64,000 bases of DNA from Micromonospora chaiyaphumensis (GCF_900091435.1 NZ_FMCS01000006.1:336057-400056); one strand, 5' to 3'; shown: positions 26,417 to 35,896, counted from the stretch's first letter. The notes: a model not told the origin generated them from the sequence alone. A program made the numbers and translations.

Positions 26417-27019
26417 CCGGCATCACCTGTCGCTCACGATCACCATGCGCTGACAGGCAGCCTACCGCTCCCGGCAGATGAGGAACACCGCTCAGGTCCA
26501 TTCGGTGCTGCGCACTGCTCCGCCCTCCTCTGAATGCTGAAGTCGAAATCGGATACGTGACCGGAACATTTGTCAGGTCCATTCGGTGCTACGCATCGTT
26601 CTCGACCCCCTCAAACGTCTCGTTGCGCGTAATTTGCGCCCTGCTTGGTGAAGAGCAGGTTAGAGGAGGAGATGGCCGATATCAAAGAATGAATGTCGGT
26701 ATGCGCAATATAAGTAAGTAGCCACCGCTATATGACGTTCTGTCCACAAGAAGTGTGCGGAGCGAAGCGAGCCGTATCTGCTCGTGTCGGCGTGGTCGCT
26801 GACTGCCATCTGGAATTTGCGGTGGAGCGCGCCTGTCAGCCTTGCCCCGCAAGGGAAACATTTCAACCGTGCTTTGGCCGACTTCTATCACCGGGTTGGC
26901 TGAACGTGCGGTCGGCAGGGCGTGGTGCGGTCGGTCCCGTCCGGGCGGCGACCAATGGGCACATGAATTAGTCTGTCGGTTCGGCTTGGAGGAGGCGTCA
27001 GCAAAGCGGAGCAGTCCTC
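26417..27019. other. long, AT-richer intergenic region before the SARP regulator
   Basis: 603 bases. The middle (26640-26760) is markedly AT-richer than the rest of the window. It contains a 22-base direct repeat (26493, 26574). The frames at 26660-26891 are short and do not resemble a known protein. The region probably holds the promoter of the SARP gene and possibly an eroded insertion. Confidence 0.5.
26493..26595. repeat. 22-bp direct repeat pair, 81 bp apart
   Basis: CAGGTCCATTCGGTGCTGCG plus CA at 26493-26514 and its copy at 26574-26595 differ at one base (G/A). The 81-base spacing is close to a multiple of the helical repeat (about 7.7 turns). The pair could be regulator sites or a duplication scar. 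Confidence 0.7.
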
Positions 27020-30000
27020 GTGGAAATTCGAGTCATCGGCGGCCTGGCGGTGCGGTTCGACGGGGCGGGCCTGGCACTCGGAACGCCCAAGCAGCAGCTT
27101 GTACTGGCGATGCTCGCCCTCCATGTCGGCCGGCTGGTCACCGTGGACGAACTGGTGGACGAGCTGTGGCCGCAGGCCCCGCCGCGTTCTGCCGTACCCA
27201 ACGTCCGTACGTACGCCGCTAATCTGCGGCGGAGCCTCAACTCGGCTGGTGACGGGCGAGTTGCAATCGTCCGCGAACCCGGGGGCTACCGACTTCACAT
27301 CGACGAGGACCGGATCGACCTGCACCGCCTGTCGCCCGGCTGGCACGACGCACGGAACATGGCCGATCAGGGCAGACCTATCGAAGCCATCCCGCTGCTC
27401 GCGGAGGTGGTCGACGCCTGGTCGGGTCCGCTGCTCGCCGGGCTGCCGCTGGGACCTGGCCTGACGGCGCGGCGCGAGGCGGTGGACCGCGACCGGCAGT
27501 CGGCCGTGGAGTTGCTGGCCGAGCTGCGGCTGCGGACCGATCGCGCCGACCTGGCTCTCCCGCTCCTGCGTGCACACGCATCGCGGTATCCGCTGCGCGA
27601 ACCCGCCCAGGCCCTGCTCATGCGGGCGCTCATCGGCACCCACGACGTGAGCGGGGCGCTCGCCGTCTATCAGGCCGCGCGCGACGCGCTCGCCGCGCAG
27701 CTCGGTGTGCCACCCGGGCCCGAGTTGGAGCGGGTCCACCGTGCCACGCTCGACGCCCGGCGGGCGCGGCGGAGACCCGCGGGCGGCCCGGTGGAAGCCG
27801 CTGCGGTCGGGCGGAACGAGGATGCCGGCCGGGGTGCGAACTGGCTGCCCCGGGTGGTGCCGGACTTCGTCGGACGGCGGGAGGTCATCGAGCGGACGCT
27901 CGGCGACATCGCCGCCGACGAGGCAGGGCCGGTGGTGCGGGTGATCGACGGCATGGCGGGCTGCGGCAAGACAACCCTCGCGGTCCACCTCGCCCACCGT
28001 CTCGCGGACCGGTTTCCCGGCGGGCAACTGTTCGTCGACCTCGGTGGCCATGCGGAGGGTGCGCCGGTCCCACCCGCATCCGCCCTGGTCACCCTGCTCC
28101 GCCAGCTCGGTCTGCCGGCCGGTCGGATCCCCGGGGAGCTGCCCGACCGGATCGAGATGTGGCGGCGGGAACTCGCCCTCCGCAGGGCCGTGGTGGTGCT
28201 CGACAACGCCGCGGACAGCGCGCAGGTCGAGCCCCTGCTGCCCGCCACCGGTCGTGCCGTGGTCCTGGTGACCAGCCGGCGTCGGCTCCTGGCGCTCACC
28301 GAGCGGCCTCCGGTGTCGCTTTCCGTGTTGCCCGAGTCCGAAGCGTTGGCCCTGCTCACGTCCCTCGTCGGCGAGCAGCGGGTCAGGGCCGATCCCGACG
28401 GCGCGTCGGAGATGGTGCGCATCTGCGGAGGGCTGCCGCTCGCCATCCGGCTGGCCGGCACGCGGCTGGCCCATCGCCCGGCGTGGACCATGTCCGACAT
28501 GGTTCGCCGGCTGTCGGGGAAGCCGGCGTTCCTTCCCCGGTTGCAGGCGGAGGCGCGAACCGTGGTCGAGGCCTTCGCCGAATCGTACGAGCCGCTGGAC
28601 AGCTCGGCCAGGCGCGTCTTCCGGTCCTTGGGACTGGTCGCCGCGGGTCACTACGACACCGCCATGGTGGGCGCGCTCACCGATCTGCCACTGGACGAGG
28701 CCGCCGACCTGATCGACGAACTGGTCGACCGTCACCTGGTGGAGGAGATCGCCGACGGGCGCTACCGCCTGCACGATCTGATGCGGCAGTACGCCTACGA
28801 ACTGTCACTCCAGACGGACCCGGAGCCGATCCGGAAAGCGGTGGTGGCGGGCCTCCTCGATCACCTCCTGCACTCGGTCGTGGTGGTCTCCGCGCCGATG
28901 GAGGAGAAGCGCCTGGTCGACCGGAATCTCCGCCTGGAGGCGCCTCTGCGTCCCGATCTGCTCTCGGCGCGGCTGCCCGGTGACCTCGAGTGGCTGGAGG
29001 AGCAGCGCCTCAATCTGAACTCCCTCGTCCGGCAGGCCGCTCGCGAGGGCCACGAGGCGATGGCGTGGCGGCTGGCCCGGGCGGCCTGGCGCTTCTTCTA
29101 CATGCGCAGCTACTTCGACGACATCTCCGCCACGCATGGCGAGGGGCTGGTCGCGGCACGCCGGACGGATGATCGCCACGCCGTTGCCCTCATGCACAAC
29201 TACCTCGCCTCGGCCTGCGTGCGTACGGGCGCCTACCAGGAGGCGTCGGCCCACCTCCACGAGGTGGTGTCGATCCGGGCGGAACTCGGCGACGTCGAAG
29301 GCACGGATCGTGCGCGGGTGAACCTGGGCGTCGTGTACTGGCTGACCGGCCGCATCCAGGATTCCCTCGACGTCAACCAGGCCGCGGTGCGGGCCGGTGC
29401 CCTGGACACCCTGCCCGTGCTGCCCAACCTGGGCCTCACCCTGCGGTTCCTGGGCCGACACGACGAGTCCATGGCCGTCCATCGGCTCCACCTGTTCGTC
29501 GCCCGGGTCAGAGGGGACCTGTTCCACCTGTCCAACGCGCTCGGTCACCTCGGCGGCGTCCGCTACCGCCTCGGCCACGACGCACAGGCGGAACGCCTGC
29601 TCCGGGCCTCCCTGGCGCTGCGGGACCGTACCGGCAACGGGTATGCCCGGGCCGAGACCCTCAGCGACCTGGCCGGTACCTACCGGCACTTAGGCCGGCT
29701 CGACGAGGCGCTACGACACCACCATGCCGCGATCGAGGCGGCGGCCAATGCCGGCGAACGCCACGTCCAGGCCGAGGCCCGCAACGAACTGGCCATGACA
29801 CTGCGGGTCGCCGGGCGGCAGGAGGAGTCAGTGGCGATGTTCCGTCAGGCGCTCGACATCGCCACCCGCATCGCACACCCCTACGAGCAGGGCCGGGCGC
29901 TCAGCGGCCTCGCCGAACACCTGGCGGACAACGACCCCGAGGACGCACGCCGATACCGGCGGCGGGCCCTGGCGATCTTCGAGCGGATGGGGGTACCGGA

Positions 30001-30052
30001 GCAGCACGAGATCCGCCGGCTGCTGGCGGAGGTCTCGCCGGATCGGGTCTGA
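27020..30052 (+). CDS. SARP/AfsR-type transcriptional regulator with NB-ARC and TPR domains
   Basis: 1010 residues from GTG. Residues 1-95 are an OmpR-like winged helix (LGTPKQQLVLAMLALHVGRLVTVDELVDELWP). The BTAD domain (~100-250) holds PLREPAQALLMRAL and YQAARDALAAQLGVPPGPEL. An NB-ARC-like ATPase follows, with P-loop GMAGCGKTTL near residue 313 and VVVLDNAADSAQV. C-terminal TPR repeats (~690-1000) end the protein. Family members activate antibiotic or developmental genes by binding direct repeats. A TTA Leu codon at 29690 (codon 891) could make translation depend on the rare bldA-type tRNA. No biosynthetic cluster adjoins it, so its target is unknown. Confidence 0.92.
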   Translation: MEIRVIGGLAVRFDGAGLALGTPKQQLVLAMLALHVGRLVTVDELVDELWPQAPPRSAVPNVRTYAANLRRSLNSAGDGRVAIVREPGGYRLHIDEDRIDLHRLSPGWHDARNMADQGRPIEAIPLLAEVVDAWSGPLLAGLPLGPGLTARREAVDRDRQSAVELLAELRLRTDRADLALPLLRAHASRYPLREPAQALLMRALIGTHDVSGALAVYQAARDALAAQLGVPPGPELERVHRATLDARRARRRPAGGPVEAAAVGRNEDAGRGANWLPRVVPDFVGRREVIERTLGDIAADEAGPVVRVIDGMAGCGKTTLAVHLAHRLADRFPGGQLFVDLGGHAEGAPVPPASALVTLLRQLGLPAGRIPGELPDRIEMWRRELALRRAVVVLDNAADSAQVEPLLPATGRAVVLVTSRRRLLALTERPPVSLSVLPESEALALLTSLVGEQRVRADPDGASEMVRICGGLPLAIRLAGTRLAHRPAWTMSDMVRRLSGKPAFLPRLQAEARTVVEAFAESYEPLDSSARRVFRSLGLVAAGHYDTAMVGALTDLPLDEAADLIDELVDRHLVEEIADGRYRLHDLMRQYAYELSLQTDPEPIRKAVVAGLLDHLLHSVVVVSAPMEEKRLVDRNLRLEAPLRPDLLSARLPGDLEWLEEQRLNLNSLVRQAAREGHEAMAWRLARAAWRFFYMRSYFDDISATHGEGLVAARRTDDRHAVALMHNYLASACVRTGAYQEASAHLHEVVSIRAELGDVEGTDRARVNLGVVYWLTGRIQDSLDVNQAAVRAGALDTLPVLPNLGLTLRFLGRHDESMAVHRLHLFVARVRGDLFHLSNALGHLGGVRYRLGHDAQAERLLRASLALRDRTGNGYARAETLSDLAGTYRHLGRLDEALRHHHAAIEAAANAGERHVQAEARNELAMTLRVAGRQEESVAMFRQALDIATRIAHPYEQGRALSGLAEHLADNDPEDARRYRRRALAIFERMGVPEQHEIRRLLAEVSPDRV

Positions 30053-30150
30053 ACCGCTTTATCGATTTCTTATCGCCTGGCCCGTTAGCGTCGCCGGCAT
30101 GTCGACCAACGGGGGCGGTCCGCTGCACGGGGGACCCGGTCGACGAGGCC

Positions 30151-30188
30151 CCCGCCGTCAGTTTCCCCCCCAGCGAATCGACGGCGGG
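30151..30188. terminator. hairpin between the SARP gene and moaC
   Basis: A 9-base stem (CCCGCCGTC / GACGGCGGG) closes a 20-base loop about 100 bases after the SARP stop. It may be a terminator or a structured leader; the moaC promoter-like hexamer lies further right at 30267. Confidence 0.4.
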
Positions 30189-30279
30189 CAAGGTGCGGGA
30201 GGGGTGCCGAGCGGCGCCCCTCCCCGCCGCCGGCCGCGAAGCGCGCGCCCGGTCGTACCGGACGGATAGGCTCGCGGCC

Positions 30280-30771
30280 GTGACCGAACCCGCGCAGCTC
30301 ACCCACGTCGACCCGGCCGGCGCGGCCCGGATGGTCGACGTCTCCGCCAAGCCGGTCTCCGGCCGGCTCGCGGTCGCCGCCGGCCGCCTCCGCACCACCG
30401 CCGAGGTGGTGGAGCTGCTGCGCCGCGACGGCCTGCCCAAGGGGGACGCCCTGGCGGTCGGCCGGCTCGCCGGGATCATGGGGGCCAAGCGCACCCCCGA
30501 CCTGATCCCGCTCTGCCACCCGATCGCCCTGCACGGCGTCACCGTCGACCTGCGGCTCACCGAGGACACGGTCGAGATCACCGCCACGGCGAAGACCGCC
30601 GACCGGACGGGGGTCGAGATGGAAGCGCTCACCGCGGTGGCCGTCGCCGGCCTCGCCCTGGTCGACATGGTCAAGGCGGTCGACCCGGCGGCCTCGGTGG
30701 ACGCGGTCCGGGTGCTGCGCAAGGAGGGCGGCAAGACCGGCGAGTGGGTCCGGCCGGAGGACCGGCCGTGA
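30280..30771 (+). CDS. moaC: cyclic pyranopterin monophosphate synthase MoaC
   Basis: 163 residues. Family motifs: ARMVDVSAKPVSGRLA, then GIMGAKRTPDLIPLCHPIAL, then RTGVEMEALTAVAVAGLALVDMVKAVD. MoaC converts the MoaA product (3',8-cyclo-dihydro-GTP) to cyclic pyranopterin monophosphate in molybdenum cofactor synthesis. The GTG at 30280 fits the family; TAGGCT at 30267-30272 lies seven bases before it with no ribosome site, so the transcript is probably leaderless. The stop overlaps the next start (GTGA). Confidence 0.95.
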   Translation: MTEPAQLTHVDPAGAARMVDVSAKPVSGRLAVAAGRLRTTAEVVELLRRDGLPKGDALAVGRLAGIMGAKRTPDLIPLCHPIALHGVTVDLRLTEDTVEITATAKTADRTGVEMEALTAVAVAGLALVDMVKAVDPAASVDAVRVLRKEGGKTGEWVRPEDRP

Positions 30772-31238
30772 TCCGGGCCCGGGTGATCGTCGCCTCGAAC
30801 CGGGCGGCCGCCGGGGTCTACGCGGACACGAGCGGCCCGCTCCTCGCCGCCGGCCTGCGGGAGCTGGGCTGCGAGGTCGACGAGCCGGTGGTGGTGCCCG
30901 ACGGCGAGCCGGTCGGCGCGGCGCTGCGGGCGGCCCGCGACGAGGGCGTCGACGTGGTGCTGACCAGCGGCGGCACCGGCGTCACCCCGACCGATCGCAC
31001 CCCCGAGGTGACCCGCCCCCTGCTCGACTACGAGATTCCCGGCATCGCCGAGGCGATCCGGGCGCACAGCCGTGCCGCCGTGCCGACGGCCGCGCTGTCG
31101 CGCGGGCTGGCCGGGGTGTCCGGCCGGATGCTGGTGGTCAACCTGCCCGGGTCGCGGGGCGGGGCGAAGGACGGCCTCGCGGTGCTCGGCCCGATCCTGC
31201 GGCACACCGTCGACCAGCTCCGTGGCGGCGACCACTGA
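30768..31238 (+). CDS. mog: molybdopterin adenylyltransferase, MoaB/Mog family
   Basis: 156 residues. TSGGTGVTPTDRTPEVTRPLLDYEIPGIAEAIR is the MoaB/Mog core, and VNLPGSRGGAKD closes the site. The enzyme adenylates molybdopterin before molybdenum insertion by MoeA. Actinobacteria often carry a MoaB-type protein in this role. The GTG start overlaps the moaC stop, so the two are coupled. Confidence 0.9.
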   Translation: MIRARVIVASNRAAAGVYADTSGPLLAAGLRELGCEVDEPVVVPDGEPVGAALRAARDEGVDVVLTSGGTGVTPTDRTPEVTRPLLDYEIPGIAEAIRAHSRAAVPTAALSRGLAGVSGRMLVVNLPGSRGGAKDGLAVLGPILRHTVDQLRGGDH

Positions 31239-31275
31239 CCGCACGCCCCCGCCGCACCGGCGATAGGCTCGGCCG

Positions 31276-32535
31276 ATGAGCACGGAAACCGCAGCCGGCG
31301 CGGTCGAGGTCGCCGCGCCGCCGCCGGCCGGGTGGGAGGAGGCCCGCTCCCGGGTGTACGCGGTGGGTCTCGCCGCCGCGCTCCCCACGGTCGGCCGGTC
31401 GCTCGCCGACGCCGACGGGCACACCCTGACCGAGCCGCTGACGACGCGGACCGACCTGCCGGCGTTCCCCACCTCCAGCGTGGACGGCTGGGCGGTGCGC
31501 GGGGACGGCCCGTGGCGGGTGGTCGGCCGCGTGCTCGCCGGGCAGACCCCGCCCCCGCTGGCGGCCGACGGCAGCACGGTGGAGATCGCCACCGGTGCGA
31601 TGGTCCCCGAGGGCACGACCGCGATTCTGCGGATCGAGGAGTCGACCCGCACCGCCGACGGCCGGGTGACCGGCACGCCCCGCCCCGCGCCGGAGTGGCG
31701 GGAGCCGGGCGAGGAGGCGTACGCCGGGGAGGAGCTGTTGCCGGCCGGCACGCCCGTCGACCCGGCGGTGATCGGTCTGGCCGCCTCCTGCGGGCACGAC
31801 ACCCTGCGGGTCCGTCGCCGGCCCCGCGCCGCCCTGCTGGTCTTCGGTGACGAGCTGCTGACCGCGGGCCCGCCCGGAGCCGGCCGGGTCCGGGACGCGC
31901 TCGGCCCGGCGGTGCCCGCCTGGCTACGCCGTTACGGCTGCCAGGTGCGCCCCGCCGACGTGGTCGGCCCGGTGGCCGACACGCTCCCCGACCACGTGGC
32001 CGCGCTGCGCACCGCGCTCGCCGACGCCGACCTGGTCTGCACCACCGGCGGCACGATGCACGGCCCGGTCGACCACCTGCACCCGACGCTGGAGACGCTG
32101 GGCGCCGACTACGTGGTGAACACCGTGGCGGTCCGCCCCGGATTCCCGATGCTGCTGGCCCGGCTGGTCGGCGACGACGGTCGCGTCCGCTTCGTGGCCG
32201 GCCTGCCGGGCAATCCGCAGTCCGCCGTCGTGGCGCTGGTCTCGCTGGTCGCGCCGCTGCTCGCGGGCCTGCAGGGCCGGCCCATGCCGGTGCTGCCGCA
32301 GGCCACCCTGGCCGAGCCGGTCGCCGGACGCGGCGACTACACCCACCTCGCCCTGGTGCGGTGGGACCGGGTGACCGGCACGGCGCACCCGGTGCGCCAC
32401 GTCGGCTCGGCGATGCTGCGGGGACTGGCCGGCGCCGACGGCTTCGCGGTGATCCGGCCGGGCACGAGCGGCGCGGCGGGCGACCGGGTGCCACTCGTGC
32501 CGCTCCCGTTGACTCTCGGGGAGCGGCCATGGTGA
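31276..32535 (+). CDS. moeA: molybdopterin molybdenumtransferase MoeA
   Basis: 419 residues. The N-domain carries PAFPTSSVDGWAVRG (the usual PxFDxSxMDGYAV motif). The MoCF-like domain has FGDELL and the metal-site loop TTGGTMHGPVDHL, followed by VAGLPGNPQSAVVA. It inserts molybdate into adenylated molybdopterin. A C-terminal beta-barrel domain (~345-419) completes the usual length. TAGGCT is six bases before the ATG at 31276, repeating the arrangement seen at moaC. Confidence 0.93.
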   Translation: MSTETAAGAVEVAAPPPAGWEEARSRVYAVGLAAALPTVGRSLADADGHTLTEPLTTRTDLPAFPTSSVDGWAVRGDGPWRVVGRVLAGQTPPPLAADGSTVEIATGAMVPEGTTAILRIEESTRTADGRVTGTPRPAPEWREPGEEAYAGEELLPAGTPVDPAVIGLAASCGHDTLRVRRRPRAALLVFGDELLTAGPPGAGRVRDALGPAVPAWLRRYGCQVRPADVVGPVADTLPDHVAALRTALADADLVCTTGGTMHGPVDHLHPTLETLGADYVVNTVAVRPGFPMLLARLVGDDGRVRFVAGLPGNPQSAVVALVSLVAPLLAGLQGRPMPVLPQATLAEPVAGRGDYTHLALVRWDRVTGTAHPVRHVGSAMLRGLAGADGFAVIRPGTSGAAGDRVPLVPLPLTLGERPW

Positions 32536-32590
32536 GCGCGAGGAGTGAGCCGGGGTTGCGAGCCCCGCAGTCGCGAACCGGGGAGGCTCA

Positions 32591-33022
32591 GTGAGCACGG
32601 CAGTCGGCGTCGTCCTCGGCGCGGTCACCGACCAGCCGCTGGACCTGGCCGCGCACGAGGCGGCGGTCGCGGACCGCCGCGCCGGTGCGGTGGTCTCGTT
32701 CCAGGGCGTGGTCCGCGACCACGACCACGGCCGCACGGTCACCCTGCTGGAGTACGAGGGCCACCCGACCGCCGAGGCCGTGCTGCGCGAGGTGGCGGCC
32801 GAGATCGCCGCCCACCCCCAGGTGTACGCGGTGGCCGTGTCCCACCGGATCGGCCCGCTGGAGATCGGCGACGTGGCCCTGGTCGCGGCGGTCAGCACCG
32901 CGCACCGTGCGGCGGCCTTCGCGGCCTGCGCGCGGCTGGTCGACGAGGTGAAGGCGCGGCTGCCGATCTGGAAGCGGCAGGTGTTCGCCGACGGCGCCGA
33001 GGAGTGGGTGAACTGCCCCTGA
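32591..33022 (+). CDS. moaE: molybdopterin synthase catalytic subunit MoaE
   Basis: 143 residues. Motifs: AVVSFQGVVRDHDHGRTVTLLEYEGHP, then SHRIGPLEIGDVALVAAVST, then LPIWKRQVFADGAEEWV. MoaE binds precursor Z and receives sulfur from the MoaD C-terminus. The partner moaD lies 11.5 kb away at 44580. GTG at 32591 follows GGGGAGG. The stop is four bases from the stop of the convergent glycosyltransferase gene. Confidence 0.95.
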   Translation: MSTAVGVVLGAVTDQPLDLAAHEAAVADRRAGAVVSFQGVVRDHDHGRTVTLLEYEGHPTAEAVLREVAAEIAAHPQVYAVAVSHRIGPLEIGDVALVAAVSTAHRAAAFAACARLVDEVKARLPIWKRQVFADGAEEWVNCP

Positions 33023-33026
33023 CTCC

Positions 33027-34463
33027 TCAGCGTCGGGCGGCGGGCTGAGCCGCCCGGGCGAGCCGGTCGTGATAGAACGCCGGCTCGGCGCCGGGGCGCC
33101 AGGGCAGCGCCGCGACCAGCACGATCAGGGCGACGGCCAGGGAGTTCTCCATCAGCGCGCCGAACAGGCCGTCCTGGTAGTGGGACACCTCGGGGAGCTG
33201 GTGCTCGTACGGCCAGATCGGCGAGACGAGGAAGAGCAGGTAGAGCCCGAGCGCGCCGACCCCGTGCCGGAACCCGGTGAGGGTCGGATACCAGATCGGC
33301 GGCCGGAGCGCCGGAACCCCGGTGGCCGGTGGCGCGCCGGTGGCCCGGGGCAGCAGGCCGCGGCTCGCCTCGCGGCGGCGTAGGGCGGCGTCGGCCAGCA
33401 CGATGATCGCCGGGATGACCCAGACCAGGTGGTGCGACCAGGAGATCGGGCTGATCACGTTGGCGGTGAGCCCGACCAGGGTGAACGCGGTGAGCTCGTC
33501 GCCGTCGGCGCGGGCACTGGTCGCACGGGACAGCCCGAGCGCCAGCATCAGCACCGCGAAGGCCAGCCAGAGCAGGCCGGGCGTCTCGATCGAGTCGTAG
33601 AGCCGGGCCAGCAGGCCGGCCAGCGACTGGTTGGCGGTCATGTCCGCCGCCCCGACCCGCTCGGTCTGCCAGAGCACGTTGGTGAAGTACGTCCGAGACT
33701 CCTCGCCGACCACCCCGAACGTCACGATGGTCACGCCGATGGTGGTGCCGACCGCGGTCAGCGCGGCCCGCCACTGCCGGGTGATCATCAGGTACGCCAC
33801 GAACAGCGCCGGGGTGAGCTTGACCGCGGTGGCCAGCCCGATGCCGACCCCGGCCCAGGTGCCGCTGTAGACGAACCGGGCCAGCGCCGAGTCGGCGGTC
33901 TCGTGGTGGGTGCCGCGCCGGGCCCGCCAGCGCAGGCCGACCAGGTCCGCCATGATCAGCGCGAAGAGCAGCAGGTTGACCTGGCCGTAGCCGAGGGTCT
34001 CCCGGGACGGCTCGATGGCCACGGCCAGCGGGGTGGCGATGCCCACGGTGAACCAGAGCGACCAGCCCAGCCGGTCGATGATCGGGCGCAGCAGCGCGGC
34101 CAGCACGACGGCGAGGGCGGCGATGCTGGCCAGGGCGTTGAGCCAGCCGGCGGCGTCGACCGGCAGCCAGGACATCGGCAGCATGGCCAGGCCGGCGAAC
34201 GGCGGGTAGGTGAAGCCCAGGGTCGTGGAGGGGGCGATGAAGTCGTACAGCTCGTTGCCGTTCGCCCACCACACCACGGCACCGTGGTAGATCTTCATGT
34301 CGAAGAAGTTGTACGGCCGGCCGAAGGCCCCGATGGCGAGCCAGGAGGCGTAGGAGACGGCGGCCACGACGCCGGTCCGGACGAGGATGCGGCGGTCGAC
34401 CCCCCGCGCCACACGTTGGAGGGGAGGAAGGCGGTCCATCCGTCTACCGACTGTCGTCGGCAT
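33027..34463 (-). CDS. GT87-type membrane mannosyltransferase
   Basis: 478 residues from ATG 34463 (a second ATG at 34439 is possible). The family marks are clear: an early DMKIYHGAVVWW segment with the acidic residue used for catalysis, FTYPPFAGLAMLPMSW, KLTPALFVAYLM, and SWSHHLVWVIP near the C-terminal third. GT87 enzymes add mannose from polyprenyl-phosphate-mannose to phosphatidylinositol mannosides or lipomannan. Eleven or so membrane helices are visible. A TAGGCT hexamer on the minus strand at 34516-34521 could be its -10, leaving a leader of about 50 bases. Confidence 0.85.
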   Translation of the reverse strand: MPTTVGRRMDRLPPLQRVARGVDRRILVRTGVVAAVSYASWLAIGAFGRPYNFFDMKIYHGAVVWWANGNELYDFIAPSTTLGFTYPPFAGLAMLPMSWLPVDAAGWLNALASIAALAVVLAALLRPIIDRLGWSLWFTVGIATPLAVAIEPSRETLGYGQVNLLLFALIMADLVGLRWRARRGTHHETADSALARFVYSGTWAGVGIGLATAVKLTPALFVAYLMITRQWRAALTAVGTTIGVTIVTFGVVGEESRTYFTNVLWQTERVGAADMTANQSLAGLLARLYDSIETPGLLWLAFAVLMLALGLSRATSARADGDELTAFTLVGLTANVISPISWSHHLVWVIPAIIVLADAALRRREASRGLLPRATGAPPATGVPALRPPIWYPTLTGFRHGVGALGLYLLFLVSPIWPYEHQLPEVSHYQDGLFGALMENSLAVALIVLVAALPWRPGAEPAFYHDRLARAAQPAARR

Positions 34464-34666
34464 GGCGTGGCCACCCCCGTACCAAGGTCGTCCTGCCCGT
34501 CCAGGTCCAGCACGGAGCCTAGAACGGCGCCTCACGTCACTGCCTCCCGCGTTATGCGACCGTGTCCGATCCCACACGTGTTTTTGACATTTCCACCGCG
34601 TTAACGGGTGTCGGACGGTTCAGGTGATTGGTGGCCTTGCGGGGGTGGTGGCCGTATTGATGCAGG

Positions 34667-35212
34667 TCAGCCCGGGATTCGGCGGGCGGTGGCCGCCGAG
34701 CGTACGGCGATCTTCGCCTCCCGGCGGGCGGTCCGGACCGCGCGCTGCACCGAGCGGCGCGAGTGGTTGATCCGGTGGCCGGTGCGCCAGCGGAGCCCCG
34801 GCTTGCCCTCGGTGTCGGCGGCCGCGAGGAGGAGACCGCCGAAGAGCCCGAGGTTCTTCAGGAAGTGGATCTGGTTGTTGTTCCGTGCCGCCGGGTCGTC
34901 GTTGTTCCAGAAGGGATGGCCGGCGGCGGTGGTCGGCACCAGGGTGGCGGCGAGGACGAGCGCGGCCGGCCGGGTGAACTTGCCGGTCGCCAGCATCAGC
35001 CCGCCGATCAACTGGGTGGCCGAGTTGGCCCGTACCAGCGTCGCGGTGTCGGTGGGGATGCGGGGGTGGATGCTCTGGAGCAGCGGCGTGACCTTGTCGG
35101 TGATCGGCTGCGCGGCCGGGACCAGCCGTCCCGGGTTCTGCAGGTTGCGGGCGCCGCTGACCACGAAGATGCCGCTCAACATGACGCGGGCGAGGGAGCG
35201 CACGGGCTTCAT
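34667..35212 (-). CDS. DoxX family membrane protein
   Basis: 181 residues with about four membrane segments. The DoxX pattern is present: ARVMLSGIFVVSGARNLQNP at the N-terminus, ATQLIGGLMLATGK in the middle, and HFLKNLGLFGGLLLAAAD. The C-terminal 45 residues are basic (RRSVQRAVRTARREAK). DoxX proteins take part in redox or thiosulfate-related membrane functions; in mycobacteria a DoxX protein works with SodA and SseA. No such partner is adjacent here. Confidence 0.85.
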   Translation of the reverse strand: MKPVRSLARVMLSGIFVVSGARNLQNPGRLVPAAQPITDKVTPLLQSIHPRIPTDTATLVRANSATQLIGGLMLATGKFTRPAALVLAATLVPTTAAGHPFWNNDDPAARNNNQIHFLKNLGLFGGLLLAAADTEGKPGLRWRTGHRINHSRRSVQRAVRTARREAKIAVRSAATARRIPG

Positions 35213-35347
35213 GGCTCAGTCATACCCCGTCGCGGCCCTCAGCACCCCTGCAACACCCGAAAGGGATCGGCCGACGTGGACGTCCGGCGCGTACCGATTT
35301 CAGCGACCGTCGCGGATGGACGGGCTCCGGACGGTAAGGTCGCGCGG

Positions 35348-35893
35348 GTGACGACGCTGCGACTCCGACCCGAGGACCCGGCGGACGAGGAGCCGGTCGC
35401 CCGGGTGCTGGCCGGCGCGTTCGCCCGTCCCGACGTGGCCACCCCGCCCGAGGTGGGGCTGGTCGACGACCTGCGGCGCAGCGACGCCTGGATCCGGGAG
35501 CTGGCCATGGTCGCCGAGTACGGCGGCGAGGTGGTGGGCTACGCGCTGCTCACCCGGGTGCAGGTGCGCACCGACGGTGGCGCCTGGCCGGCGTTGGCCC
35601 TCGGCCCGGTGGCGGTCGCCCCGCACCGGCAGCGGGTCGGGCACGGCGTGGCGGTGGTGCAGGCCGCCCTCGACGCGGCCACCGAGCTGGGCGAGCGGCT
35701 GGTGGTGGTGCTGGGCGACCCGGCGTACTACCGCCGGTTCGGGTTCGGGCGCGCGGACCGGCTGGGGTTGACCAGCCCGTGGTCGGGGCTGGGTGAGCCG
35801 TGGCAGGCGCTGGTGCTTCCGCCCTCCACGAGCGACGAGCCGCCGCCCCCGGCCGGGGAGGTGGTCTTCCCGCCGCCCTGGTCGAAGGTCTGA
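35348..35893 (+). CDS. GNAT family N-acetyltransferase
   Basis: 181 residues. The acetyl-CoA site is seen at LALGPVAVAPHRQRVGHGVAVVQAAL (motif A, Q/RxxGxG/A form), and YYRRFGFGRADRLGL is the C-terminal GNAT element of the COG3153 group. The substrate is unknown. GTG 35348 is supported by the family start and by TAAGGT seven bases upstream without a ribosome site. The frame extends much further left but overlaps DoxX and is not coding there. Confidence 0.88.
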   Translation: MTTLRLRPEDPADEEPVARVLAGAFARPDVATPPEVGLVDDLRRSDAWIRELAMVAEYGGEVVGYALLTRVQVRTDGGAWPALALGPVAVAPHRQRVGHGVAVVQAALDAATELGERLVVVLGDPAYYRRFGFGRADRLGLTSPWSGLGEPWQALVLPPSTSDEPPPPAGEVVFPPPWSKV

Positions 35894-35896
35894 CCG

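Noticed and set aside
23786..26533. 915-residue + strand frame opposite the GGDEF-EAL gene
   Set aside because: It is an antisense shadow rich in Gly, Val, His and Gln; the minus strand has complete GGDEF and EAL motifs.
26660..26891. Short minus-strand frames (68-69 residues) in the AT-rich spacer as a gene or transposase remnant
   Set aside because: No family similarity, no ribosome site and no inverted ends.
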